In this document: piece by piece, positions 43,701 to 56,112 of the stretch
Numbering within the stretch: the stretch's first letter is position 1
Layout of the letters: each line of letters opens with the position of its first letter
Source: Exophiala sp. HKRS030
Taxonomy: Eukaryota; Ascomycota; Eurotiomycetes; Chaetothyriales; Herpotrichiellaceae
Length of the DNA stretch: 64,000 bases
Direction: 5' to 3'
Assembly: GCA_023897205.1 (NCBI GenBank)
Contig: JAHWDD010000007.1
Coordinates: 2,232,001 to 2,296,000, forward strand
The notes under the pieces: model-generated
The model's input: the letters and a program-made list of their open reading frames with translations, nothing else
Database searches by the model: none
What the model was told of the DNA's origin: nothing
Program-made: the position numbers and the translations under genes

Positions 43701-45631
43701 CTAGAGGCCATGCATTAGACGATTATCAGCTTTGAATTGGACATTCCAACTTTTGATTGGGGACTTTTCGGAGGGCTGGTCGACCGGAAAATCGAGTGTA
43801 GGAAATGCCGAAAGCTCATCGTCATACAGCAGAACAGGGATTGTGTATCTCAACTTTCCCGGCGCAATATCCGAGAGCATGCCGGAAAGCTTTGCCAAAG
43901 CAGCCTTTGTGAGCTTTTTCTTCGCGGCGAGGACGTCTTCCTCTGTATAGTTTCGAATGGTGACCTTCTTGATATCACTTTCGGACTTCGTATTAACTTT
44001 GATCCAGAATCGATGGTCCCAAAGCTGCCATTGGGACGCAAACAGACCATCTTTCGAGGTGCTTGTCGGGGTGAAAGATTTTGTTGCTTCCACAAGCTCT
44101 GATCTCCGCAATGGGGGTCGTGAAAACTGCCATTCACTGTGCCCCATTTCCGCTTGGGAACCTCCATTGAGCTTCTCCATGAAGACTTGCTCCATTGTGA
44201 GCGCACCGCGGCCATCACGGGCTGTGAGAAGTTGATAGAACTGATTTAGGCGCGCTTTTGGTACCATCGTGGGAAGATCATCCCGAGATTGGGGACTAAC
44301 TATAGCTGTCAACCTCGCAAGAGCATAGGCTGCGGCTTCTGGGTCATCTCTACACAGAGCTTGGAAGTCCGAGTTGAAGAGGAGGCGCAGAGATCCCACG
44401 CGAGGATCATAGTTCAAGATCTTGACCAGTTGGAGACACTGCAGACCTCGCTGTTGGAGATCTGTCATAGATCTGCGAGCAGACTTGAGGAGTCGAATCA
44501 ATGATCGGGTTTCTAGTGCCTGAGGGAGCTGAAAATGCTGTCGTAAATGGCGGACTGCATTTCGCATAGTCAAAGTCGGATCGAAATTAGACTTATCCGT
44601 GACGAAGCGGATGTTGAGATTTTCACACGTAGACATTAGTTGAGATTTCGTGTACTCTAGGAGTGGTCGATGAATTTGGATACCTGCCGATGGGAGTGTT
44701 GATATATCTGGTCGATCAGTAGCACCGTCAATTTGCGCATCGACAGCCCTGTCTGACGCCAAGTCGAAGCTGGAGATTTCGTGGAAATCGATCAAGGGAT
44801 TGGCTCCCGGTATGTCTTCGCAGCATGGTATGTTGCCAGTCGTGCGCATGCCCTGAAGGGCAAGAAACGAGAGTCGCTGATTCCGGATGAGTCGCATAAT
44901 GATTGTTTCGACCTGATCATCCTTATGGTGGCCAAGGAAAAGATGGCGAATGTTGTCATCAAGAGCAGCCTTTGCCAACAGCCGATACCGCTTCGATCGT
45001 GCTGAATTTTCGAAGTCTGTCAGAGAAAGTGGATTCACATTCAGTGGCCAAGACATTGACAAGATATGGCTTTCAATTCCTGAACTTGTAAGTCGATAGT
45101 AGAGTGAGTGGCTGATCACGCTTACCGTAATCTGACAGACACGCTTTGACAAAATTCGCCTCCTTGTCGCTACCTGGACGAGCATTGTGATCGACAATGA
45201 AGGCCACTGGCACGACCGGTAGATCTTTGTACGTCTCTGGCACACTCTTAAGCAAGCATGCCAACGCCATCGAGTCAGGCCCACCGCTGACACATACTCC
45301 TGGGCCATGTTAGAGTAGAGTTCAAGGATGGCGTTGGTGGCTACTTACCAATTTTTGCCAAGCCATTGGTTGTCTGTCTCTTCAATCCAGTATCCCATAA
45401 TTGGCGAACGAATCCAACCAGGTTCGCCGCCGATAATGGCGAGCCTGCCGCAGGTGGCTTGAATGTCATATTGAAGAACCACGGGACGGAGTTCTTGCGC
45501 CCCTCCAGGCGTGATAGGCAAGGGCTGTTAGAAATTTGAGTTCTGACTCCCAGAATTAATTTGGTGAAATCCGCCCTTTTCACAGGCCTCAAAGCCAACT
45601 TGCAGCGGATGCATGTGTGTGGTAGCAACAC
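43701..45631 (-). CDS. tRNA(Ile)-lysidine synthase-like, probably mitochondrial
   Basis: Three exons (45349-45631, 45126-45299, 43701-45079) give 611 aa. The PP-loop ATP motif is VCVSGGPDSMALACLL (SGGxDS), followed by VAFIVDHNARPGSDKEA. The TilS motif LGHHKDDQVETIIMRL comes next, then IHRPLLEYTKSQLMSTCENLNIRFVTDKSNFDP and MRNAVRHLRQ. In bacteria TilS converts the anticodon C34 of a tRNA-Ile to lysidine so it reads AUA. The N-terminus here is basic and Arg-rich (MLLPHTCIRCKLALRPVKRA), fitting mitochondrial import. The C-terminal ~250 residues are poorly conserved. Intron 2 uses the acceptor TTCAG; one 7 nt earlier would shift frame. Confidence 0.92.
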
Positions 45632-46576
45632 TGTGTGCCAAAACTAGGTTGCGGGCATGGTTGGTGAGGATTTTCACGCGATGTGAAGAATGAAATTCGA
45701 TGGATCGAGGCTGAATGGTTAGTCGTGGCAGCCAATTGATAAAATGTGTTGACAGCTAAGAAGACGTAAAATTGACCACCAGATCACGTGGGATTGACAT
45801 TGGCACGGACGCTTTTCTAAAACAGGACTTTCGATATCGGAATCCTGAGAGGAGTATTTTCCATTTCCGTCTTTGGGCCTGAGCAGTTACTGCTTCAGCC
45901 TGAGACGTCCTGAGCAGCCGCTGCACGTGCCTGATTTGGCCTGAGCAAGAGGTTGTGGGGTCCTATATCTGGTCCTAGGGACCCTGTTCTGGGTACCCCT
46001 AATTCCTCGGGTAAAGTTGCTAAGTAGTATTTAGCCGCGTTTCGGCCAAGCCTGCTGCCTACGGAGCTAACATAGAACTCGGGCACCCTTATCCTCTCCG
46101 CACCCGGATTGTGATAATTTTTGCCCGGTTTTTACTTCTTCTACTATTTGGTCTTCAGCAAAGCCTGAAGCAAGAAAATATTCTACTATAAATATGGAGA
46201 AGTCGATGAGATGAAAAGGGCGTCGCTGCCTCGTACGAAACAAAGCTCTTTGTTTTTGTTAACCCCCAACCACAGCCATCCATCCACGACGGAATGATCC
46301 GTAAGCCTCAGGGATCATTTCCGAGTGCTTGCACCCCGCTCTCGAAGCAAATTAGCCTTTGGGTTGCAGCGCACTTAAGACGCAGCCACAATACAGCCTC
46401 AAGGCGAACCACAAGGCTGAAACGACCATCTTCCCTAGGGGGTGGGTTCTGGCTCCCAAACCTCTGAATTCGTGCTATAAATCCCCAATATTTGATGTAT
46501 ATCTAGCGACAAGCCGCTCTTCTCCACGTGTTCCAACGTTTACTCCCGTTGCGATCGTTGCACGACAAAGCAGGCA
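45632..46576. other. Intergenic, short CCTGA-rich repeats
   Basis: No gene. Between about 45879 and 45947 the word CCTGA occurs five times, three of them as CCTGAGCA. The rest is promoter of the RING gene and of the TilS-like gene. Confidence 0.5.
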
Positions 46577-49500
46577 ATGGCCGATCCGCTCTCCATCGCC
46601 GCCGGCGTCGCTGGCCTTCTTTCCCTCGCAGCACAAATCTCCCAGCTCATAGCCTCGATTGTTTCCGAAGGAAAAGGCCGACGAGCAGAGCTCTTTGCCA
46701 TTGGGCAGGAAGTGGCTTCTTTCTCCCTTATCCTTAACGACCTCGAGTCGCAACTTTCCAAGAGCATCGATGTTACCGCCGCCGTCACCAATAAGAATTC
46801 AGAGGGATTGAATGCTCTGCTGACAGGGTGCCAGCGCACCCTGAAGTCCATCCAGGTCTCACTCTCGCAAATACGAGATGGGCACAAAAAGAGCGGGCTG
46901 GGTAAAGTGCAGGCCCAATTGACTTACAGCTCGAAAATGAAGAGTTTGGAGGGGCTGAGGGGCTGTTGGATAAGTATAAAGCAACGTTGAGCATTGCGCT
47001 TCTTGTGCAGAGAGTGTAATCATTCCCCATCCTCCTCTTCTCCAATGTTCGATAGGATAACGTGTGCTGCAGGGATACCGTGTCCATGTCAACCGTGCGA
47101 GAGGACCTGCGCAAGGTTGAAGCGCCCGTTAATGACATCCTTAATGACACGTCCACCGACCCCGAGGAGGACAGGGATGTCTTGCGGGACTATGTGCACT
47201 CTTCGGCTAGAGTGCTTGCTGCGAAAGTTGCCACGACGGATTTGGTTGCGAGCAGCAGAACAGACAATTCTGTCCCCCTGATGCAATCAACTGAGGACCG
47301 TGATGACGTCTTCTACGGTTCTTTCGATGAGTGGCTTGCTTCTTTTACTTCAGACACGAAGGCGCTGGATACTCCAGCACAGAGGCTGGAATTCATGAGG
47401 AACCAGAGGAAGAAGATGATGGCAGAGGGTAAGTTAATTTGAGTATCGGTGAACATTATGGGCGGTCCTGATGATGTGATTCAGATCCACCGAAGCAGAA
47501 GATGAAATTGCACATTCAAGGACTGCGGAAGAAAGGGTCTACGGCTCAGTACAGTGAAGATGTCGAGGTCGATCCCGACTCCCTCACATTTGAGCTTTTA
47601 GAGACTCTCTTCACGAAGGGTATACAATTCCCCAAACCTTTGCATTCTAAGATATATTTGAAGCCGTATTGGCTAATTGCCATCAGAATACACCGAAGTC
47701 TGCGGCTTCCGCTCCCTCTCCACTGGAATACACTTTGGCCCCATAACTGGCGTGCAAGCACCCTATGTTGTCTGCGTAACTTCGGGCCCGTCATCCTTTG
47801 ATCCCGTTTCGGGATACAAAATCAACCAGCACCAAGTGTTCCTCGAGTTCTACAACGAGTACGTGAGTCTCAAGGACGACTGTCTGCCTCCCATGCCCGA
47901 CGAATTTGAGCAACATGAGGTGGGGCGGAAAATCGGCAAGTGCCGGACCTTTAAGGTGTTCAGAGATTCGTTTAAGGGTGATGATGCTCTCGGTTTGTAT
48001 GACCAAAGGAACGGGGAGGAGATTCCGCCTACGTACATCTTGTTTCGGACAACGCCTCAAATTGCTGAGGATAGTCATAGGAAAGATGAGTTCCCGGCAC
48101 AGTTCAGTTCACTTCCGCTCTTTTCCGTCTCTTCCCACGCCGGCAGTTTGAGCGAGAAAATGCTGAAAATGGGCGGTCTTTTCCTTCCCATGTTGCAAAG
48201 GGAGGCGTTGAGTATCTGCTTCAGTGGGGATGGGCCAATAGGAAGAAGTGAATACGAAAAGAAGACCAAGAAATGGGTCAGCGGGTACGATTTTACCGAG
48301 AATTACGGAGTTAGGATCTACGCGGGGGGTGTCAACGTTATCTCGGGAAAACAGGGAAACTCCAAGGAAAAAGACTCGACGATGCAGGATTTTGTGGTCA
48401 TCCCCAAGCAGGAGCGACTCGACGGCTTCTGCATGGGCAACGGACTGTCCAAGCAATTCGTTGCCATGCCCCTGGACAAGGGGTACAGCGTCGAGCAGCA
48501 ATTAACAGGCCAAGAATGCATCGGCGGGGTGCAGCTCGAAATTGCGCCAAGGTACAAGACCAGCGTAATCTTCGCGAGGGCCAAAACATCAGAAGGGTCT
48601 TTCAAGTGTCCCAGCGACGAAGCTCTGGATTCTCCGCTGGATCTCTTTCTTACGCCCTCTGAAGCAGGCTTTCTCCCAGGGCAGTTCCTCCTCATGCAAC
48701 CACTGGACAGGGACTGGTACCAACCTACTCAACACCTGAAGTTCAACCCGAAGAATTTTCCCGAGAATCAATTCTTCGGCACGGCGCTGCAGAGGGAGTA
48801 TCGTTGGGTTCCCTCTCCACGGCTGACTTTCTTGAGGGAGCTCGTGGCTTGGTGCGCCCTTGACACATCCTTTTCCGGGGAATACGAACTCGAAGTTGTT
48901 TCACCAATCCCCGTGCCTATAGCTTGGGAAGATATATATGGCCACAAGCCTGGTACGGTAACGCTTCGCCTGTCCCCGTTCATCGACGTCCGGTTCATTC
49001 CCAACTGCTCGCTCCTGCAAGAAGCAGAGATGCAGCAAGTTGCGAACATCCCAAAGGTTGGTACCACGTACAGTGCGCCAAACTGTCCGAACAACCACAG
49101 CCATCCTACGTGCCTCTCTACTCCCTCCCCAAAGAAAAATTAGTTCTCGTCTTGAAGGGTATCCTGGTTGGTACCTCGGGACCTCCTAGAATGGCTTTGA
49201 GTGCAGGTGATACGGAAATGCAAAGAATCGTCGAGTCAAAAGACAAAAGAATGTTTGCTTGGGAGAAGAGTCGGGTGGTGAACATCCATATTCTTGACTC
49301 TGTGGTATTTCCGGATGTGACGAGGCTGACGGCGTCGCCATGTCCAGTTTCTAGACTTGCTGTCTACGCGGATGGAGGGGAGAGACTTAACACAGGAGAT
49401 CGACCTCTGAGTTTGGTAAGGTCTGTACAAGAGATAGATTTTGCGGTTGGTGTTGTGTGGGATGTGGTGAATGAGGCTGCTGGAAAGAGTCTAACGGGGT

Positions 49501-49893
49501 GTGCGTTCTGCGAGACCAATCTTGCTAATACCTTGTAAGTGCACCACCCATCTTGGCATTGAAGCTTCTAATTGGCGTATACCCAGCCTTTGGCCCTGTA
49601 ATCATGTCTTCTGCTCGTTCTGTATCACGGAATGGATGGTCCAGGACGGAAACACGACATGTGCCTTCTGTGGAGCAAAGGCGGATGAGAGGATCGTATT
49701 CAGTGCGCCAACGACAATCAATTCCAAGAACACGTTTGCTGCGATATCGCCCCAAGACTCTGTAAGTTGTTCACTTGCGAAAATGCCGCCAGAACTCTCA
49801 ACATTCTGTTGGGCGCGAGCACAGGGATTGATAGCATGGATTTTCACGGCGGGAATCGTATTCACGCTGTGGTGCCTGGAGGCAATGTTGTAG
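46577..49893 (+). CDS. Helo-like N-domain / C-terminal RING protein, frame interrupted twice
   Basis: Six exons (46577-47013, 47056-47428, 47485-47619, 47687-49534, 49587-49761, 49825-49893) give about 1012 aa if two single-base gaps are bridged; the sum is then divisible by three. The first ~145 residues (MADPLSIAAGVAGLLSLAAQISQL... to LLDKYKATLSIALLVQR) look like the helical N-terminal domain of fungal STAND/NLR-type proteins (Helo_like_N). The middle contains VCGFRSLSTGIHFGPITG and KQFVAMPLDKGYSVEQQLTGQ, seen in fungal proteins of unknown role. The end has a RING: CAFCETN, then PCNHVFCSFCITEW, and CAFCG, and a final hydrophobic helix. Gaps are at 46914-46918 (C3A2) and 49050-49055 (C3A3). 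It may be a ubiquitin ligase tied to a death-fold-like module. Confidence 0.83.
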
Positions 49894-49911
49894 TCTTGGG
49901 GACTTTACTTG

Positions 49912-49977
49912 CCTGGCCTCGGCTAAGGCCGGCTCAGCAAATCTTTCCAAGGCTGAGCCGAGGTCGAGCCAGGTCAC
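49912..49977. repeat. Imperfect inverted repeat 3' of the RING gene
   Basis: Starting 19 bases after the stop codon, CCTGGCCTCGGCT and CGGCTCAGC on the left pair with GCTGAGCCGAGG and GCCAGG on the right. The spacer is about 13 bases, and the left arm holds a ten-base duplication (AAGGCCGGCT). It could form a stable hairpin in the 3' UTR or be a tiny mobile-element footprint. Confidence 0.55.
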
Positions 49978-51173
49978 CTAATGTCTGAGTGAAGTGGCAA
50001 GGCAACATCCCAAACGGATGCCAAGGCAAGGTGCTCTGTAGTTGCTGAATACCGAAAACGCCAAAACGAAAGCCAATCTACAAATGCCCTTATTGCTTCG
50101 ATTTCTTGGAGGTGGAGGAAGCACAGAATAAGGTGAGATGGAGGTCAGCAAATAATTTCAAGATTCTCATTCCATCCGTATAGAACTGATGTGGTCTCCG
50201 CAGAAAGCACGTGAAGCGTGACCTGCAACCGTACAACTACGGCACGGACCCCTACTTTAGCATTGCAGCTGAAGGATTGCTCCTAGTCAACGGGTTGAAG
50301 ACGCTATCGCACGGAGTCTTAATTACGGCTTTGTCCCATAGAAAGAGGGTGCCAGATGCGCGAAGATGAGTAGTTCTGGAACAGCACGTCCTCGTGATAG
50401 TTCCGAGTGTCCCAGTGTCTAAAGTCTATAAAATATTGTTGTTAGAGGTAGGCGCTGATGACCACGTGCCCAGGTCCTCGGTGCCATGACAGCCTTGTTC
50501 TTCGACTGGATGTGGTTGCAGTACTCCCGCTGTATGTAAGATAGCATTTAATGATAGTATTGATCTTGAATATGCTTGATAATGGAGGAGAATCTCACGA
50601 GACGAGTAAAAGAATCGTTACTAGAAATCTGAAACTCTCACAAGTTCCTTAGATCATTGACGCTCGCGATGTTAATCCTTTCAATCCATGGAATTGTCTC
50701 AGTTCCACGGCTTTTTGACGCAAGATCTAGGTCAGGTTGAGCCGACTCCTCTGAGTAACAAGCAAAGTATTCATATCCACCACGGCGCTGCTTACGACTG
50801 TCACTACTTAGTGATAGTCATTACCATCTTGTTTCAAATTCCATGTAGCTAGCTTACAGCACTAGACATTTCTAAACGCGTGGTTCAGCGTGCAACGCAA
50901 AGCTCGGCATGTTACTTTCATTTTGCCAAGCAACAAGACGACTTCTTCCCCTTTTTGCTTCATTTCGATTATACCTAACACTCCAGCTTATTTCAAATCA
51001 GTCTGTTTCATCAGAAGGCATTTTGCTCACTCTGAGAGCCGCCCACCCTCGATCATGAGATCTGACCATCCCGTGCTGAATATTCTTCTTCGCAATCACT
51101 CAGTGATTGCACCGTAACTTGCAGATGCTGCGCGCGAAGACAGAAGCTGTGGTGGTTCTAAGCGAGAATAAAC
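49978..51173. other. Gene-free region
   Basis: No frame resembling a known protein; the one at 50890-51117 is uninformative. It lies between the convergent RING and Zn2Cys6 genes. Confidence 0.5.
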
Positions 51174-52858
51174 CTAGGAGAACATTTGATCAGAAATGGA
51201 CCAACATTGATGGGTAAAAGTCACGACATACACCTGGACGCCCATTTCATTCTGGAGCTCCCTCCAATCAAGTTTCACGTTGAGTCGGTTTTGCCTTTCC
51301 CAGAGAATTTCCAGTAACTCTAGACCTCGATCGGCATGCTAAAGGGACCTCTTGTCAGCCTTTTCCTAACCTGCTCTAAATCTAGCACTCACGTAGATAC
51401 TAATGCTTGCATCTGAACTTAACTTTCGGCGGATTAGAGTCTCTGCTTCGGTATCATTGAAGATGGCAACTCCAGCCATGAACATGCCCCAAAGCAGACC
51501 CATTTCCAAACCATAGCCCTCTGGCGTCTTCCTAGCAATGTCCAGAATGCCTTCAACTGCAACGGAAACTTCTGATCCTTGGGGATGTATGCCGGTGGGG
51601 TTGGTGATGTGATGTAGGTAGATGATACATGCGTCCTTGCAGGATCGGATACTCGAGAACGACTCTTGTTCCAGTAACTCCGGCTCTGCCAGTGGTTTTG
51701 CCCGTGGAAGACATCGCCAGTCGTTACTCTGGTCTCGCAACTCTGAGGGTCGTATAATCCACCATTCATGCAATCCTTGTTGTATTGACATCGCTTTTTC
51801 GTGAATGAGATGCGGATTTTGTCGACCAAATTTAGTCATTGATTGGGCAGAGAGTTTGGAGAGCTTCGCCATGTAGACCATTAATTCGTGGAAGGCGTCT
51901 ACCATGACTGACCCATCATCGTAATATGGCCACCTTATATCGTTTTGATTCAAGGAATCGGTGCTCGGCTTGTCAACTTCAAGCCAGTAATTCCCTTGGA
52001 TTAACGGACCTCTACCAGACGACAAGGATCCAGAGATGTCCAGCAATGAGAAAAATCGGCACAGGAAGTCGGATGTTCGTGGGCCCCCTCGATACATGAT
52101 CAGATCTCGGGCTCCTCGAAGATGTTGCAACCAAAGACTTTTGTCTGAATGGGATATCTATGGATGTTTGAGTAAGTGAGTCTCGATGATCAGATGTTGT
52201 ATTTACCTCATAAACACATAACAAAAGGCACGCACCGAGCGTGGAATTTGAGGACAGCTGAGTAGGTTGGGACAGAGCAAGGTTTAACTCTCGAAGTGCA
52301 ATTGAGTAGTACTTTACTGCAGAGAGAGTGTGCCGTGGTTCCCCTCTAGCCATGTGACCGGCAGCAATGGCGAGCATTGAGTGATATAAAGCCGAAGAGG
52401 AAGCGGCAAGAGGGACCAGCTCTTGCTGAAACGGATTGCCCTGTCCATCATTGGTATAGGCAAGAAACCGAGAACAGAAGGTAATGAAATGTCTGAGATA
52501 GGGAAGAGAAGCTCGATCTGCATTCGGAAATTCGACGACAAATGGTTGTATAAGTGGTCTGCACGACGGGACTATGGCTGCTCTGTTGGCCAATACGATT
52601 CTCCCTTCTCGCGGTAGATGCACAGAGCCCTGGGAGCGCGGTGGCCGCTCAGCCCAGCTGCATTCAAATTGTAGTCTTCGACAACGATGACATGTCGGTT
52701 TCTCTTCGTCGCATTTGACCTTACCCTGTCTACAAGTCAAGCAGCCTGTGCATAGATCTATAGTCAGCAAGGGTTCCTCTGCAACGTAGCGACAAGTGTC
52801 AGTGCTCACCGGTCCTCGTTCTCGGAACGGGAGGCTTGACGCCTGCTCCAGGCGCCAT
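51174..52858 (-). CDS. Zn2Cys6 fungal transcription factor
   Basis: Four exons (52810-52858, 52207-52745, 51393-52157, 51174-51338) give 505 aa, an exact triplet sum. Exon 1 encodes MAPGAGVKPPVPRTRT, which joins GCLTCRQGKVKCDEEKPTCHRCRRLQFEC, a complete six-cysteine cluster with a basic RTRTGCLTCR start. This is why 52858 was preferred over an out-of-phase ATG 14 bp upstream. The rest matches the fungal-specific regulator domain: LPYLRHFITFCSRFLAY, LVPLAASSSALYHSMLAIAAGHMA, YYSIALRELNLAL, WLQHLRGARDLIM and ALERILDIARK-like EGILDIARKTPEGYGL. The C-terminus could use one more intron before the stop. Head-to-tail with the Atg22-like transporter, a probable target. Confidence 0.92.
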
Positions 52859-53211
52859 CTTTGTCCGTTCATCGAAGGTTCACATAGTGTCTCGCTGTAC
52901 TACTCTTCGAGCAATTATCAGAGACTTTATGGCCAGTAGATGATGTACACTGATGACGAATGATGTCCATTGTTGTTGTTGATGGGACATCCTGCCTCGG
53001 ACGAGTTCATCGATTGCTTATCGTCGTCTCTGCCAAGCTTCATCCTGGACGAACTACATCACGTGCAATAGACAAGCCGCCGCTTTTAGAACCGATAACC
53101 ACCAACTAGCGAACGAGGAAGATAAAAATCAAAGCAACGTCACACGCGACACTGGGAGAACAATCGCAAGTTATTGAGGTTCTATCTGTATTCTACATAT
53201 GGGCCAGGGTG
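52859..53211. other. Intergenic
   Basis: Upstream of the Zn2Cys6 gene and downstream of the transporter gene. No gene recognised. Confidence 0.45.
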
Positions 53212-54977
53212 TCATTTCTTCACGATCTCGGCGTTTATGTCTAATTTCCGCAGTCCAGTAGCTTCTCTTGCAAGGTACTCGGCGCACTCGACCCGACTCT
53301 TAGACTCGCTGATGAAGAAGATACCAATTGTAGGGACAAGAACCAGTGCAACCACAAATGGAAATGGGGTCCATGCATTGCCGTTCACATCGACAATGGC
53401 GCTGGAAACAATCGGGCCGATCCAAGCAGAACCCTTGGAAACAATTCCTAGCAAACTGAAGAACATATACTCCCTCCCACGAGGCACTAGTTCCGCCATG
53501 AACGCCTGTCCATATGAAAACTGTGCACCCATGGTGAAGCCGTACTGTGCGTTGAAAAACCAAAATTCCCATAGATTATGATAGCCGATTTTGGTGGTCC
53601 AAATCCCAACCATGCCCCACAGACCGACGAGAACGCATCCAACATTACAGGCCTGGAGCATGGTTTTCGTTCGGAAGTTGAAAAGTCGTTGAACGTAATA
53701 GGCGCCGAAAACACCAACAACACAAGATCCTCCTTGAACCATGATCAAATAAGTGTTCTGGGTGGCAGAGAAGGCAACCACCTTAGTCTGTGCAATCGCG
53801 ACAAGGGTAATAATAGTGCCTATGCCGTCCGCCAGCAGGAAATATGCAAGTAGGTAGAAGAAAGTCTGTTTCAAAGTCCAGACCTGTTTCGCTGCGAACC
53901 AGGTCTGTTTGAAGCCGAAGGTCAGATAGTTATCTCCTGCTGGTAACGGTGGTCCGGGACGTTTCTTTTCCCACAGAAACCAAGGGATGGCGAGGACTAT
54001 CCAGAATCCGGTGCATACAGCCACTGATACCGAATAGCCCCAGTTATTTTGAGCAGTAGAGTCATTTGCGCCAATTCCTGCCAGTGCGGCCAGTGAGAGT
54101 GCACCACAGGCTGTGAATCCGACGTTGTTCCAGCCATAACTCATGTTCATGATCTTTGAGCGGGCCATGGAACACCTATGTTCATACACCTCTTCGCTGA
54201 TCTTGCCCTCCAATAATTCGTCATGTGCAGTACGGACTTCGGGAAGGTCATGAGAGAGCTTCGGAAAGATGGCGTTGAAGAAGACATACGAGGCCCAGAA
54301 AGTGATTGCTTGAGCATGATCAGTCTGGGAGAGGGCATAATACATGTGGTGGACCTACCACTCAAAATATAGAGAGCCATCGATGTTCTCCACTGGTCTG
54401 CCCTTCTAACACCTAGAAATCCAAATTCAAATGCCCAGCATATGACGGAGAAAGTTCGGACGACCCATGGATTCCAATTGCCATAGTCGGCCAAGCTTCC
54501 CACTCCAATAAAGACCAATGCCTGGGACAGGAAAGTTAGACCCGAGGCGATTAAGACGACAGAGCTGTAGGGTTTTGTGCCCCCATTCCAAAAGACATGG
54601 CATGGTGCATTGGGATCGACGTCACAATTGGAGCTACCAAGTGGCAGAACATTCGGATTGAAGCCTGCCTGGTAGATCAAGTTCTGGAATAGGAGATTCG
54701 AGCTAGAACAGGTCAGCATGTGTTTTCGAGAGAATGCCTCAGGCCTGACTGACTATTGGAATGATCCTATCCCATTGTTGCCAGCGTAGTAAGCATAGTA
54801 TGAGAAAACCTCTTTTCTCGTGGCAGGGGGTCCGCTTGCGTCGTGGCCATAATATTGCAGATCAGAGGGAGCTGATGCTGACTCGCCGCTCGTATCTGGA
54901 GCTGGTGCAGCTATGGAAGTGAATGCTAGCTTTGTGGGATGAGCTTCCTCTTGCTTTGCGGTGATGTGGTCGTCCAT
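53212..54977 (-). CDS. Atg22-like vacuolar/plasma-membrane transporter
   Basis: Three exons (54754-54977, 54359-54702, 53212-54308) give 554 aa. The family start ATRKEVFSYYAYYAGNNGIGSFQYSNLLFQNLIYQAG is clear, as are PYSSVVLIASGLTFLSQALVFIGVGSLADYGN, ITFWASYVFFNAIFPKLSHDLPEV and MSYGWNNVGFTACGALSL. Later helices include FYLLAYFLLADGIGTIITLVAIAQ and GAQFSYGQAFMAELVPRGREYMFFSLLGIVSKGSAWIGP. Atg22 in yeast exports amino acids from the vacuole; fungi carry several paralogues with other substrates. Intron 1 begins with an unusual GTCAGT donor; without splicing, the frame would end at TAG. The neighbouring regulator and hydantoinase-type enzyme suggest a nutrient role. Confidence 0.9.
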
Positions 54978-56112
54978 GGCTCAGTCTGTGGGTATATAAG
55001 TTGACAAAAAGACTGGACTGAGTTCAAAAGAGAATTGGTTCTGACTCTGACTTTATTTTCACGTCTCCGCCCTTGTCATCGAGACTCGTCTTGTCTGGCT
55101 GATCTCATGATCACGCCTCGCCTCCAGAACCAAGGCGTAGCATTGATTCCTTGCTGGGCGGCTTCTTATGTGTCTGTATTATCGAGAGAATAAGGCGATC
55201 CACTTTCGATATGAACGACGGGTAGTCACATCGTGGAGTTGTCCATGGCCCACTTCGGAACGGTAGTCGGTTATCTCCTCCAACTACGGAGTAGTTCGTA
55301 CAACAAGCGTATTGCCCGAGACGACCACATCTGCTATCTAGCCGATGACATACTTTCATTGGCACACTTGTAGTCTGGAGTGGGCCCCGTCTACCTCTAT
55401 CAGTGGCCAATGACCGCTTTGTTGGGCCTGTTCCTGGTTGAGTCCCCCACACTCAGAATTTTGAACAGAGACGCCCGCCGTATGTGCGAATCAATACAAT
55501 CTCAGCGCTGACCAACAGGTGGGGCAGTTCTGCTATCTAGCCGATCAACGACCCAGGGAAGGGCGATCTGGCCAAGCGGCGCTCTTCGACACAGACTTCG
55601 GTCTCTCATAGGTAGGGTGCTACCATGGCGAAAACGTGCCAGGTATTAGTATTCTTAAGGCTTGACATTTGATACATGATATCCATGACAAAAATTGGTC
55701 AGCTGTTCGCAAAATCACGTCTGTAACATCCTCAAAAGCGGCGTTTTTTTAGCCAACTGATAGACATCGTCGAACCATACCCGCAGTCGCAGGGGACGAA
55801 AACTTAAAATCACTCACTTGTCAGGCACATGGACACGCAGATTTAGCTGTATGTCCGGACATCTGGATTGCATGCCGGGGATGACCTGCAGAGGAGCCGC
55901 GACTGTATCCATGCTGGATCCACGCGCCTAGAAAACCAAAGCTTAGAAACAGCGTATGAGCACCTACCTAAATTCATTCAGAGCACAGATTCAGGCCGCT
56001 TCGCTAGAAGCAGCAGAATCAAGGATTTCCCTCGGCTGCAAAAGAATCTGTACTCTGCAGTGTCTTGACAGCATTTACTTCTCTCATCTCATTGGCATAT
56101 TTCGGTTCGAGA
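54978..56112. other. Divergent intergenic region with a 17-bp direct repeat
   Basis: No gene recognised. The 17-mer TCTGCTATCTAGCCGAT occurs at 55330-55346 and 55529-55545, in the region between the divergently read transporter and hydantoinase genes. It could be a shared operator. Confidence 0.45.

Noticed and set aside
46903..46930. 28-nt intron (GTAAAG...TTACAG) to explain the frame change in the RING gene
   Set aside because: Too short for splicing in this group, and its removal leads straight to a stop.
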